Assembly: GCA_030615025.1 (NCBI GenBank)
Contig: JAUXAB010000034.1
Location: 1-35,204, forward strand
Direction of reading: 5' to 3'
DNA length: 35,204 nucleotides
Source of the DNA: Phycisphaerae bacterium
Lineage (GTDB): Bacteria; Planctomycetota; Phycisphaerae; Sedimentisphaerales; Anaerobacaceae
Positions 1-8,549 of this stretch are shown piece after piece. The first letter of the stretch is position 1, and every line of letters begins with the position of its first letter. Made by a program: the position numbers and the translations under genes. The notes below the pieces were generated by a model, which saw only the letters and a list, made by a program, of their open reading frames with translations, had not been told where the DNA came from and made no database searches.

Positions 1-920
1 AGTGTGCCCATATAAAACGCCCGCCAGGAAAGGCCGCTGGTAAAATACGTTATCTCGAACGGTACCTGGCCGCTGACCTCCGAGCGAATGAGCCAGCGGC
101 CAAGCTCCCGCAGCCTCGCTGGGAACACCAACTGCTGAATATCAATCTTGTCCGCTTGGGCCAACGGCTCCAGAGACAGCGAAGTCGGGTCAATTAGTGT
201 ATTGGCCCACATAAATTGCAGCCAGTTCCAGCCCTTCTTTAACGTCAGGTTCCGCCGTTCCCGCACTAAGGTCAAATCAGCGGAATTATAAATCGTAAGC
301 TGCACCTTGTCCCGCCTCGGCAATACCACCAGCTCAATCGCACTTGCCGGCGCAAAAGGCGCCTGCTCAGAAATCTGTTCTTCTGCGGATTCGACTTTCG
401 CAACTTTTCTTAACCTCTCGCCAACTTCTGTGTCTGATTTTGGTACTCCAAGCGAAAGCTTGCTTATCACAGCTACCTTCTTATCAGAATCCACAGGACG
501 CAAAATATCTGCTGCTTTATCACCCTCTGTTTTCTTTGCCACCAAGTCGCTGAGTTCTTTGATATCTTCAAGCTCTCGCGTCCCATCCTCTATCAGATGG
601 GCAGCCAGCAGTAACAGTCCGACCAAAAATACTGCCGCAGCCGCACCAATCCAGGCGGGCTTTCTAAACGGGATGACCCTCGTCCGCACTTTGCCTCGGG
701 CGGACCCAGCCTGCTCTACTACCTGCGAAATCAAATCCTCGCTAACCTTAACGTCCTCACGCAGTAAATCCAACGCGGCGAACTTCTGCTCTAATTGCTC
801 CAGACACCGGCGACACTGAGCACAGTCTTTTAGATGCCCGGCAATTTCTTCCACCCGGCTATCCGAGGCCAGTTTGAACTGGTATTCAATAAGCTCTCGC
901 TCTGTAAGATGACCTTTCAT
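1..920 (-). CDS. Anti-sigma-like zinc-finger membrane protein fused to DUF4139-like domain (C-terminus cut by window edge)
   Basis: Reading leftward from ATG 918-920 there is an open frame to base 1 (306 codons, no stop), so the C-terminus is missing. Residues ~1-55 contain HLKDCAQCRRCLEQ, an H-x3-C-x2-C pattern typical of zinc-binding anti-sigma factors. Residues ~88-107 form one membrane helix (AWIGAAAAVFLVGLLLLAAH). After a charged linker comes a beta-rich domain with TIYNSADLTLVRERRNLTL, KKGWNWLQF and TSGLSWRAFYMG, which resembles the DUF4139/mucoidy-inhibitor-A family. The ATG overlaps the stop of the sigma factor gene by four bases, so the two are probably translationally coupled. The inferred role is to hold the ECF sigma factor at the membrane while sensing something outside through the C-terminal domain. 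The DUF4139 assignment is from motif memory and is less certain than the anti-sigma call. Confidence 0.75.
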   Translation of the reverse strand, partial: MKGHLTERELIEYQFKLASDSRVEEIAGHLKDCAQCRRCLEQLEQKFAALDLLREDVKVSEDLISQVVEQAGSARGKVRTRVIPFRKPAWIGAAAAVFLVGLLLLAAHLIEDGTRELEDIKELSDLVAKKTEGDKAADILRPVDSDKKVAVISKLSLGVPKSDTEVGERLRKVAKVESAEEQISEQAPFAPASAIELVVLPRRDKVQLTIYNSADLTLVRERRNLTLKKGWNWLQFMWANTLIDPTSLSLEPLAQADKIDIQQLVFPARLRELGRWLIRSEVSGQVPFEITYFTSGLSWRAFYMGT

Positions 921-1507
921 TCCATATCTTCCGAAATATCAGGCAATCTCTGCGCCAGCGTCTTAAGTGCCCTGTACATTTGTGTTTTCACCGTTCCAAT
1001 AGAACAATCCATAACTTGCGCCACTTCGGCATAACTTAGCTGCTGATAATAGGCCAGAACAATTGTCGCCCGCTGCCTTGTCGGCAGCAGCTCAAGAACC
1101 TGGCTAACTTGCTCTTTCTGCTCGGCCCTTACCACTTCTTGTGAGGGGTCACACGAATTCTGGGCCACAGTGACGGCTCCCAGCTCTTCGCATTTCCCGT
1201 CGGCACAATCTAATCTTTGATTCAGCGATACAACTTGCAAACGGCTGCGCCTCCGCATGCCGTCAATAGCCACATTTGTCGCGATTGCAAACAGCCAGCT
1301 CTTAATTCGACTGCCCCGAAACGTATCGGCTTTTTCATGAACGCGTTTGAAAGTCTCTTGAAACAAATCCTCTGCTTGTTCTCTACTGCCTATCATTCGT
1401 GTCAAATATCCTAACAAACTATCTCCGTATCGGCGTACAAGCTCGCCGAACGCCGTCGTATCGCCCTGACGATGGGCATCGATTAAGCTTCTGTCTGTGT
1501 TCACCAT
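917..1507 (-). CDS. ECF-type RNA polymerase sigma factor
   Basis: The 196-residue product has the two-domain layout of an extracytoplasmic-function sigma factor. Region 2 (~20-88) includes EDLFQETFKRVHEKADTFRG and SWLFAIATNVAIDGMRRRSR, the core-binding and -10 recognition helices. Region 4 (~135-185) includes LPTRQRATIVLAYYQQLSYA and IGTVKTQMYRALKTL, the helix-turn-helix for the -35. An acidic, Cys-containing linker (about residues 100-130) is longer than in minimal ECFs. The gene overlaps the downstream anti-sigma-like gene by 4 bp, the classical arrangement for a sigma factor and its membrane regulator. Start is ATG 1505-1507. GAGG lies upstream at a rather long spacing, so the start is probable but not certain. 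Targets are unknown. Confidence 0.93.
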   Translation of the reverse strand: MVNTDRSLIDAHRQGDTTAFGELVRRYGDSLLGYLTRMIGSREQAEDLFQETFKRVHEKADTFRGSRIKSWLFAIATNVAIDGMRRRSRLQVVSLNQRLDCADGKCEELGAVTVAQNSCDPSQEVVRAEQKEQVSQVLELLPTRQRATIVLAYYQQLSYAEVAQVMDCSIGTVKTQMYRALKTLAQRLPDISEDME

Positions 1508-1837
1508 TGAGGCCGTTTCCTCTATCTATCAGTATAGACGGCTATCATAGCCCACCGGTTGACAGAGAACAAAAAAAAATTCCCAGAACTGTATATCGCT
1601 TGCGAAATTAGGGCCTTTCTAAGTTGTTATGCGAATTGAGGTTACATTAGTATTAACACTCACTTATGAAGCTGGCCGAGGCGCAACCGAAGCTCAAACG
1701 AGCCTATTTGGTACGTGCTTTTGTCCCGCACCAAAACTCAGAACGATGACTGGTTAGGATTCGTGATCGAAAACGCGAGCGCGAGGTGGATTTTGGTGCG
1801 GATGGCTGGATTGGTCCTTTTCCATCGTTATCAGAAG
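1508..1837. other. Gene-free stretch between sigma factor and GH116 genes
   Basis: About 330 bases hold the candidate promoter described above and no frame I recognise. Short open stretches on the plus strand near 1760-1866 have no start signal and no similarity that I can name. I see no clear terminator behind the GH116 gene. Confidence 0.5.
1544..1572 (-). promoter_or_regulatory. Candidate sigma70-type promoter for the sigma/anti-sigma operon
   Basis: On the minus strand TTGTTC (1567-1572) and TATGAT (1544-1549) are separated by exactly 17 bases and lie about 40 bases upstream of the sigma factor start. The -10 is close to consensus and the -35 is moderate. The same architecture with a perfect -35 is seen at the tRNA promoter in this window. 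Confidence 0.45.
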
Positions 1838-4800
1838 CTATTGCTGACTTTCTGCATTTGTCTTAATCAATAGACTGTCGCCCTTGGCCAGGATTACGGG
1901 ATTTCGAAAGAGTATGCGCAGCTTCCGGTCGTCGAGTCGATAGCGAACCCGGACATTTTGACCATTCAGCTTAGCGGTGACACGTGCGGGTCTTACATCT
2001 CCGGCCAATTCAAACTGCATTTCATTTAGTTTAAGGGTTCCGTGCTTAAGCTCGATTCGCTCCGTTTGGCTATGTGCGGAGATTTTCTGTGAGAAGCTTC
2101 CCCACCCTTGAGCAGTGGTAAAGGCGGCCTTGAAATTCTCCGGGTTTATCCGCGGGGTGAAGGTCAGATATCCTTTGGGGCCATGATATTCATAACCACA
2201 GGCAGCAATAAAGGCGCCATAGCTGGCCATGGCACGGGCGTAATGGTCGGAGCATTCGATTTCGTTATAGGGGTTACGCAGAGCAGCGTTGTAGCGGTCG
2301 TGGATGGCGCGGGCGACGGCCAAGCCCTCAGTAATCATGCCTTCCCAAATCATGTGCGAAGCCACCTGCCATTCAAAACCAGTCATGCACTCATTGAAAT
2401 ACATGTACTGCCAGTGTTTCTTGAAGTCCTCCCGTAAGCCGCCCTTAGGCCAGGTGCACATAAGCAAGCCGGCATCACCAGCCACGGCATACCATCGGCC
2501 CCGCTTGAACTTCTCGCGGAAGGGGCCAACATCCGGCACGAAATTGTATTTCCACAGGGCACGCAGGGCGCTTTTGATTTTCTGTTCGTCGAACAGTCGG
2601 CTAAGACCCACCTGAAAAGCCCAACTCTGGCCGAAAACCTGGTCAATGTAACAGCCTTTGCCGATACCAATGGCATTGAGGTGATTGGGATCTTCAATTT
2701 GGTAGAAGTATTCGCCATTGTAAAGCTTCAGAATATTCCGGCGCCCGCGTTCGGCGATATCTCTGCAGCATTGGGCGAAGTCATCGTCCCCGATCTCGAT
2801 GGCCATGGCCTCGCCTGCCCGCAGGGCTGCGAGGTAAAGTGAAGCAAGGAAGGAAATCTTACCGAACCATGCGGCATCGAGCGTGTTGGGTTGCGAGCCT
2901 TCAACAATACCGTCGTCATTGCCGTCACGCTGGGTCATATATTCGATGGCCTTTTTGATTTTCGGCCACATGCGCTTCAGAAAGGCATAGTCGGCGGTCA
3001 TCTGATGTTCCCGGTACGCGCCAAGTATACGACCGCACTGTCCATCGTGGGCCGGGTGAGAACTGCGCTGTAGGTTTGCCCGATGGCCAATTCCCCCGTC
3101 TGTGTGAAAGGCGATGCCAAAGTCCACCTGTTCGCGATGGTTGCGTTCAATCTCCGGAAATAGCCGCCCTACCGCCTGGGCGTAGTGCCAGACGTGCGTG
3201 CAGGTACCGTGGCAGCAGCCGATACCCTCCCAAGCCCAGAAGCGCCCGTCCTTAAAGCGGTAGCATGTGCTGGTGGCCAGAGTAGTGGTGTTGGCCATCG
3301 TTCGGTCGAGGAACCAATACGGCAGGGATGAGTCATACCAGGTATCGCACCATAAGCGGGTGGATGTGCTGAGCCGCTTGAAGTTGTTGGCCACGTACTG
3401 AGCTACGGCCTGGGCATTTGAGAAACGGCTGGCGTAGTACCGGCCAACGTTGTTCATCCCGGCCACCGACAAATTCGGGAAATGCCAGGCGACGACAAAG
3501 GTAACGGTCTGCTGTTGGCCAGGCTTCAACGAAATTCTTCGGCCGACAGAACCGAGCAGTTTATCGCTTAATGGTCTGCTTGTCTTGTCGAGGCGCTGTT
3601 GGAACTGGCCGGGCTTGGATATCAAAGCTGAAGACAGGTCCTGAGGACTGCTGTCGAGCAAGGCCAATCCCATAGTGCCAAAGTCGTGTAGCTCATCCAG
3701 AACAAATGCTTTTGCCGGCCGGTCGGAAAAGACGATGTGGTCCACGCCAACGTTGCCCCAGCCGCCGGTCTCCTTGTCCACAATCTGGATTTGGGCGTGT
3801 TTGCCCTGCCATTGCGCCACACTAAAGGAGGCCGGATTCATGCGATTGTTATTCCGGCCGGTTGCGGATTTTACTACCTTGCCGTCAATAAGCAAATTCA
3901 TGCAGGTTTTACCCTCGTGGGCGCCGCCGCCGATGAGGAAATTTATGTACTTTCGCTGGATTACAAAAGATTTACTTGTGAGTGTCCCGACGTGCCGGTC
4001 GCCGCCGTGGACATCTTCACCCTGCCGGACATTGTGGGTGTTGACCACGCGCTTACCTTTGCCGGTGACGTCGCCCTGGTAGCTGGGTATATTGGCCATT
4101 TTAATCGGTGAATTGCCAAGGGCGGTACCGGTGACTATCCATCCTTCGTAGTCATCTTTCTCGAAATCCTCAAATACAATATCGGGTCGAGCCCCGATGA
4201 ATCGGGGATCATGAATCGGCTCAGCGGAGCAAGATAGAAACGTCATTTCTTGCCCGCGCAATACACGATTTTGGCGAATGCCCGAAGCCTGATCGCGGTG
4301 GTAGAGGCAAATGGCATTTTCCAGCCAGCCGCTTATTTCAGCCGTGACCGTTTCGCCGGATTCGTTCTTAACTGTGTAGCTCATTATAGTGGCTGGGAGG
4401 GACGAATCGTTTGTATTAAGTGGGACAAAAGGTGAGTACGCTTCCAATTCAACGCGGACAGGACAGCCTTTATCTCTATAGGTCACGCGGCCAATCGGGA
4501 ACCGGCCCTCGAACGAAATATCTGCAAAGCCGGTGCTATCTAACGGGCGAACTTTACCGTCAATTCGTACAGCAAAGCCCTGCTCAAGCGGGGATTTCGG
4601 TGAGGCTGGAGATATGTAGTTCGCACCATTGCGTGTCCCCACTGATTGTCCCTTATATTGCACCTGTCTGGGCAGGATTCCTTCGACAACACGGTTGAAA
4701 ATATCCCAGAGCCATAATCTGCCGTCACCGCCGAGATAGAGGTTTCCAGTGAACAATCCACCAATCGGCATGCCAATATGCTGCAAGGCTGCAGGGTCGG

Positions 4801-5074
4801 TAACTACAGTAGGTTTGCCCCGCGTAGTGAGCGAAGCGAGCCATTGTGGATTGAGTTTCTTGTCGAGAGGTATTGTTTTAAGGTATTTGTTTTCTTCGAA
4901 AGGGCCGGCTATGGCCGGCAGCACGGTGCTATTCAATGCCGCCCCGGCGGCGCCGATCGCGGTCAATGTCATAAAATCTCGACGATTGATTTTAGCGCAC
5001 TCACATTTCGCATCTGGAAACTGATTGTCGCAGCAGGATTCCTGGTCAACTGGATGGATATTTTTTTCGCCCAT
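1838..5074 (-). CDS. Tat-exported GH116 family enzyme (glucosylceramidase/beta-glucosidase type)
   Basis: About 1078 residues. Residues ~28-58 hold a twin-arginine signal (NRRDFMTLTAIGAAGAA). GH116 features are plentiful: HIGMPIGGLFTGNLYLGGDG near 100, FNECMTGFEWQVASHMIWEG, and NPYNEIECSDHYARAMASYG near the C-terminus, as in GBA2-type glucosylceramidases. By alignment with family motifs, Glu616 in WAWEGIGCC and Asp733 in NTLDAAWFG are the likely nucleophile and acid/base. Known activities in the family are on beta-glucosides, beta-xylosides and glucosylceramide. A beta-sandwich-like module (residues ~297-452, with INFLIGGGAHEGKTCMNLL and GGWGNVGVDHIVFSD) interrupts the usual N-terminal domain. 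The frame opens at GTG 5089, but ATG 5074 is preferred because GGGAG precedes it by 8 bases. It is the last gene of a three-gene minus-strand block. Substrate is not determined by sequence alone. Confidence 0.88.
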   Translation of the reverse strand: MGEKNIHPVDQESCCDNQFPDAKCECAKINRRDFMTLTAIGAAGAALNSTVLPAIAGPFEENKYLKTIPLDKKLNPQWLASLTTRGKPTVVTDPAALQHIGMPIGGLFTGNLYLGGDGRLWLWDIFNRVVEGILPRQVQYKGQSVGTRNGANYISPASPKSPLEQGFAVRIDGKVRPLDSTGFADISFEGRFPIGRVTYRDKGCPVRVELEAYSPFVPLNTNDSSLPATIMSYTVKNESGETVTAEISGWLENAICLYHRDQASGIRQNRVLRGQEMTFLSCSAEPIHDPRFIGARPDIVFEDFEKDDYEGWIVTGTALGNSPIKMANIPSYQGDVTGKGKRVVNTHNVRQGEDVHGGDRHVGTLTSKSFVIQRKYINFLIGGGAHEGKTCMNLLIDGKVVKSATGRNNNRMNPASFSVAQWQGKHAQIQIVDKETGGWGNVGVDHIVFSDRPAKAFVLDELHDFGTMGLALLDSSPQDLSSALISKPGQFQQRLDKTSRPLSDKLLGSVGRRISLKPGQQQTVTFVVAWHFPNLSVAGMNNVGRYYASRFSNAQAVAQYVANNFKRLSTSTRLWCDTWYDSSLPYWFLDRTMANTTTLATSTCYRFKDGRFWAWEGIGCCHGTCTHVWHYAQAVGRLFPEIERNHREQVDFGIAFHTDGGIGHRANLQRSSHPAHDGQCGRILGAYREHQMTADYAFLKRMWPKIKKAIEYMTQRDGNDDGIVEGSQPNTLDAAWFGKISFLASLYLAALRAGEAMAIEIGDDDFAQCCRDIAERGRRNILKLYNGEYFYQIEDPNHLNAIGIGKGCYIDQVFGQSWAFQVGLSRLFDEQKIKSALRALWKYNFVPDVGPFREKFKRGRWYAVAGDAGLLMCTWPKGGLREDFKKHWQYMYFNECMTGFEWQVASHMIWEGMITEGLAVARAIHDRYNAALRNPYNEIECSDHYARAMASYGAFIAACGYEYHGPKGYLTFTPRINPENFKAAFTTAQGWGSFSQKISAHSQTERIELKHGTLKLNEMQFELAGDVRPARVTAKLNGQNVRVRYRLDDRKLRILFRNPVILAKGDSLLIKTNAESQQ
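4192..4219. repeat. Palindrome and short direct duplication inside the GH116 frame
   Basis: CCCCGAT (4192-4198), a GA loop and ATCGGGG (4201-4207) form a perfect 7-bp hairpin. The 9-mer ATGAATCGG occurs at 4197-4205 and again at 4211-4219. The element encodes IHDPRFIGA in the GH116 protein, exactly at the junction between its N-terminal domain and the inserted beta-sandwich module. Confidence 0.6.
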
Positions 5075-5121
5075 GTCACGTTCTCCCACCTTCTGACAGA
5101 ATTAACGTAATAAAATATAAA

Positions 5122-8100
5122 CTACCATAGCTCATTGATTGTCTTGACAGTCTCGTTAACCAGGACCTGTCCACCCTCCGGCCCGACAACAAATTTGTCG
5201 GCGCTGTAACCACCCCCCTTTATGGCCTTTTCTGTCGGCAGATACCCGTTATTCTGACAGGACAATTGCACCAGTAACGTTAAGACCGCATGGCTGCGGG
5301 CTTTGATACGAATACCGTAATCGATATACAATTCGAACGGATTGGTCGCTATAGCGATATCTCCCAGTCGAATCACATGAAATTCTATGGATTTGGTGGA
5401 ATCTGTTTCGTAAAAGGGCAAAATGGCAGGCTCATTCTCAGGCAGGTCCAGATTTACTACTATATGTTTGAACGGAAGCTTCCATTTGATATCTGTCTTG
5501 GCCAGTGGGAATACATCATCAACGGCATTGGCGATGCGCCGGGCTATCTCCTGCCGCCTCGATATACCTCTTCTTTTTAGCATAATCTCATCTGCCTTTT
5601 TGCGAAAGAGCAGATGCGGTGATAGATCCCCGGAGGGGGCGCATTGCGGAAAGATAAACAGGTCTTTGGAATATCGTTTTCTAAGCTCTTCTCTGATATC
5701 GTGCCAGAAATCGGCTGAGATTTCACTTAATCCTTCCGTTTCCTGGGAGGTACAAGCGATGTTGATTACGATCCCTGTTAGTTTCTCCTCTGGTCGCCAG
5801 AAGAACAGCATTTCTACCGCATGGTCTTCATAGCCCTCGATATTTGAAAAGCTCTCTGCGTTTGTATTTCCATACATAACGGACGAACCATCGAAATATT
5901 GTGCACGCCGGTTCATTCCAACGACGGCGTGCCCGAGCGCCCAGCTCATACCGGCAGGTTTGCGGTTTTGCCAGGCTTGAACTACGGCCTTGGCAATTCG
6001 CTCCACAAAGAAACTGCCGTATTCGGATGCCTTCATAACACCTTCATCCTGGCTTACGTCATAAAGGCCTTTGAAAGCATTGTCGATGAAGCCCGGGGCA
6101 GTGTGGGTATGAGTAGCATTTAGAAGCAGCTTGTTAACATCAAAATCGGGAATTTGAGGTTTCACCAGGTCCCTGATGCGCTGCTGGATTTGCTTGCGGA
6201 TAAATATCACATCGCATGAAACCATAATAGCCTGCTCACTGTTTGTTCCCCCGCCACGAGTTTCCAGAGCCAGCACGGTTGCCGTAAGGGGATCAAGAGT
6301 GGTCCTTGCAATCCGCTTGTGCATTTGTCCAATTACGACCACGGGCTTTTTCGGGGTAATGTCCACAGAGGCCCAGCCGACATAAAGCGAATTTTCTTTT
6401 GGATCTTTAGCCGTAGAACCGATGACCGTTTCTTTGGGCTTGTTTGTTTCTTTCACAAGACCAATTTGCTCAAAAGGAATCCGTTTGAAGCCCAGGTCAA
6501 AGGCCGGTGAATCGTCCTTAAGGCGGAAATCTCCGCTCGCAGCATCGACAAAATGCGGGTCGCCCTCGATGAGATTATCCTGGACGGCGACCATTTCTTT
6601 AGTTGCACCCCAACGGATTGTCAGCCATTTTTCACCAACGCAAATATTACGTGCCACAAGGATGTTGCCCGGCGGCAAGCCATCGTCCTTGTCATAGTAC
6701 TTTTGCAGGTCAGCCAGTTCCGGATATCGCGTACTGTAGGGCGGCTGTTTCCAGCTCATCCTCTCCAGCCGCTGTTTCATCGTCTTGTAAACCATATTGT
6801 TCCAGACGGGAGATTTGCTCAAACCCCGACCGTCGATATCAATCGCCGGGTCGCAGTCGATGAAGATGTTGTTCTCGACCTTGAAGTCCCGTCCGCCGCC
6901 GAGAAACACCGCCCGGTGAAGCTTCCACAGCACATTGCCATAAATCTGTGTGCCGCTGACACAGTCATCCATATAGATACCCATGGAGCCCATACCCACT
7001 CCGCCGGTATGGTGAATGAAGTTATGACGGATGATGTTTCCACGGAATGTGTAGTCTCTGCCCGTATAGATAGCGCCGACATCACCGGTCTCAAGACAAA
7101 CGTGATGGATTTCGTTCAACTCGATAAGGTGGTCATTGCCCCCGAAAAGGATGGCGCAATGAGGATGGTCATGGATAAGATTGTTGGAAACACGGATACC
7201 CACGCCTGACATCGAAACCGCAGGCACATAGCATCTGGACCATCGAGCTATGTGGTGAATATGGTTGTTGTAGGCAAGGTGATCTGCCGGAGCCAGCGTT
7301 TTGCGGTCTCCGCCCCTCAAAGAGATGCCGCCATCGCCCATCTGGTAGATTTCACAGCCGACCACGCTGTGGCCCTTGCCGCCATTTACCGTAACGCCGT
7401 AATTTCCAAGGTTACGCAGAGTACAGTTTATAACATTATTGTTGCTTCCGCCTGAAATCCGAACACCAACCCCACGAGCACACTCTATCTCCAGGCCTCT
7501 AATTGTAACATGCGAGGTGTTGTTCAGATGGACCATCGGGTCTTCCACAATCGAAACCATAGCTCTATTCTGCTCGACCGGCGCCGGCGGCCAGAAATAC
7601 AGGATGCCGTTCTTGCGGTCCAGATACCACTCGCCCGGCTCATCCAGCTCTTCCAGAACATTGAGAAAATAAAATCGTCCACCGACACGGAAACCGTAGT
7701 TTCCGTGTGGCGGGCTGGTCTTGATAAGACGCTTCTTAAGGTCAATCGATGCGATATGTTCATAGGAATTTGCCCAGTCGTAGGCCCAGTATCCGTGGAC
7801 CCAAATGTCGTCTGTCTCTTTCCATCGATTAGGGCGTTCGCCTTCGTAGTTAAAGCCTCCACTTAATTCGCCAAGCCTGCGACCGTGACCATCATCTTTG
7901 GCCTCAGTAAAGCCGGCAATTTTTAAGAAGCTGTCATTTGGCCAGCGGGCGATGTTCATCGGTTTGTCCTGAAAGAACAGTTCCAAAGCGGCCGGTGAAG
8001 TTCCGCGAGCAAAACCTCGCGATCTCAGTTGCCCGAAGTCGTCGATGCCTTGAGCCTTCAGGTCGGTCTGATAAACCTGCCCATGGGCGGCCGGATCAAG

Positions 8101-8514
8101 CCGGTCCAGTATGGCCTGGTCCTGTACCTTCTGCCAGCCGGTCACCTGCCGGCCGCCAATTATGCGGACTTGTTCGCTGGGCATAGCTTGGTAGACAATC
8201 GGCGCCTCGGCTGTGCCCGAATCCTCAGACGTCAATTCAAAGCCCCGGTCCAGGTAGTATTGCCCGGAGCGAATCCACACCGTCACACCTCCCTTCGGCA
8301 GATCTTTAGTCTTCTTCAGTTCGCGGATGGCATCCCTTGCTCGCTGGAGGGTGGCAAATGCGTTACCCGGATTGGTGCCGGATGCCCCATCATCTCCATC
8401 AGTTGAGACATAAAAGGCATTTTCGCCCGCTTCTGCAGTAATCGAAATCAACTGTACAAATAAGATCGCAAGAGTCACAAGCAGGAACAAAGACCGCAAT
8501 TCACGTTGTTTCAT
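5122..8514 (-). CDS. Secreted GH141-like beta-helix fused to neutral-ceramidase-like domain
   Basis: The product is 1130 residues. A Sec signal (LFLLVTLAILFVQLISITAEA) is followed by a right-handed parallel beta-helix (~30-690). The helix begins FYVSTDGDDGASGTNPGNAF, then VTVWIRSGQYYLDRGFELT, and includes GDVGAIYTGRDYTFRGN and MGIYMDD, resembling GH141-type helices. Residues ~711-1130 resemble neutral/alkaline ceramidase: YVGWASVDITP at the start, the zinc-ligand-like NATHTHTAPG, and SGDLSPH, corresponding to the GD(V/L)SP motif that carries the nucleophilic serine of bacterial neutral ceramidase. The last part (SCQNNGYLPTEKAIKGGGYS) also fits that family. Although the frame is open further upstream, ATG 8514 is chosen because GGAGG lies 6 bases before it and a signal peptide follows at once. 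It lies 35 bases after the upstream beta-helix gene and 47 before the GH116 gene. Activity on ceramide is inferred, since planctomycete members of this family are broad. Confidence 0.85.
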   Translation of the reverse strand: MKQRELRSLFLLVTLAILFVQLISITAEAGENAFYVSTDGDDGASGTNPGNAFATLQRARDAIRELKKTKDLPKGGVTVWIRSGQYYLDRGFELTSEDSGTAEAPIVYQAMPSEQVRIIGGRQVTGWQKVQDQAILDRLDPAAHGQVYQTDLKAQGIDDFGQLRSRGFARGTSPAALELFFQDKPMNIARWPNDSFLKIAGFTEAKDDGHGRRLGELSGGFNYEGERPNRWKETDDIWVHGYWAYDWANSYEHIASIDLKKRLIKTSPPHGNYGFRVGGRFYFLNVLEELDEPGEWYLDRKNGILYFWPPAPVEQNRAMVSIVEDPMVHLNNTSHVTIRGLEIECARGVGVRISGGSNNNVINCTLRNLGNYGVTVNGGKGHSVVGCEIYQMGDGGISLRGGDRKTLAPADHLAYNNHIHHIARWSRCYVPAVSMSGVGIRVSNNLIHDHPHCAILFGGNDHLIELNEIHHVCLETGDVGAIYTGRDYTFRGNIIRHNFIHHTGGVGMGSMGIYMDDCVSGTQIYGNVLWKLHRAVFLGGGRDFKVENNIFIDCDPAIDIDGRGLSKSPVWNNMVYKTMKQRLERMSWKQPPYSTRYPELADLQKYYDKDDGLPPGNILVARNICVGEKWLTIRWGATKEMVAVQDNLIEGDPHFVDAASGDFRLKDDSPAFDLGFKRIPFEQIGLVKETNKPKETVIGSTAKDPKENSLYVGWASVDITPKKPVVVIGQMHKRIARTTLDPLTATVLALETRGGGTNSEQAIMVSCDVIFIRKQIQQRIRDLVKPQIPDFDVNKLLLNATHTHTAPGFIDNAFKGLYDVSQDEGVMKASEYGSFFVERIAKAVVQAWQNRKPAGMSWALGHAVVGMNRRAQYFDGSSVMYGNTNAESFSNIEGYEDHAVEMLFFWRPEEKLTGIVINIACTSQETEGLSEISADFWHDIREELRKRYSKDLFIFPQCAPSGDLSPHLLFRKKADEIMLKRRGISRRQEIARRIANAVDDVFPLAKTDIKWKLPFKHIVVNLDLPENEPAILPFYETDSTKSIEFHVIRLGDIAIATNPFELYIDYGIRIKARSHAVLTLLVQLSCQNNGYLPTEKAIKGGGYSADKFVVGPEGGQVLVNETVKTINELW

Positions 8515-8549
8515 AGAACCTCCTTCGCGTTTTGGATTTTTTAGCTTTT

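Noticed and set aside
1680-1866. Possible small gene or gene remnant on the plus strand in the gap before GH116
   Set aside because: No ribosome-binding site, frame overlaps the end of GH116 and no recognisable protein.
4820-4850. Repeat-like GTGAGCGAAGCGAGC stretch near the GH116 N-terminus
   Set aside because: The encoded WLASLTTRGKPTV matches what GH116 proteins normally carry at this point.
6553-7209. Long open frame (218 codons) on the plus strand inside the beta-helix/ceramidase gene
   Set aside because: Shadow of a strongly supported gene on the other strand; composition and lack of motifs argue against coding.
7685-7708. ACACGGAAAC-CGTA-GTTTCCGTGT hairpin inside the beta-helix/ceramidase gene
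   Set aside because: The encoded residues (HGNYGFRVGG) look native to the family, so an inserted palindrome is less likely than chance; noted but not counted with the in-frame elements.
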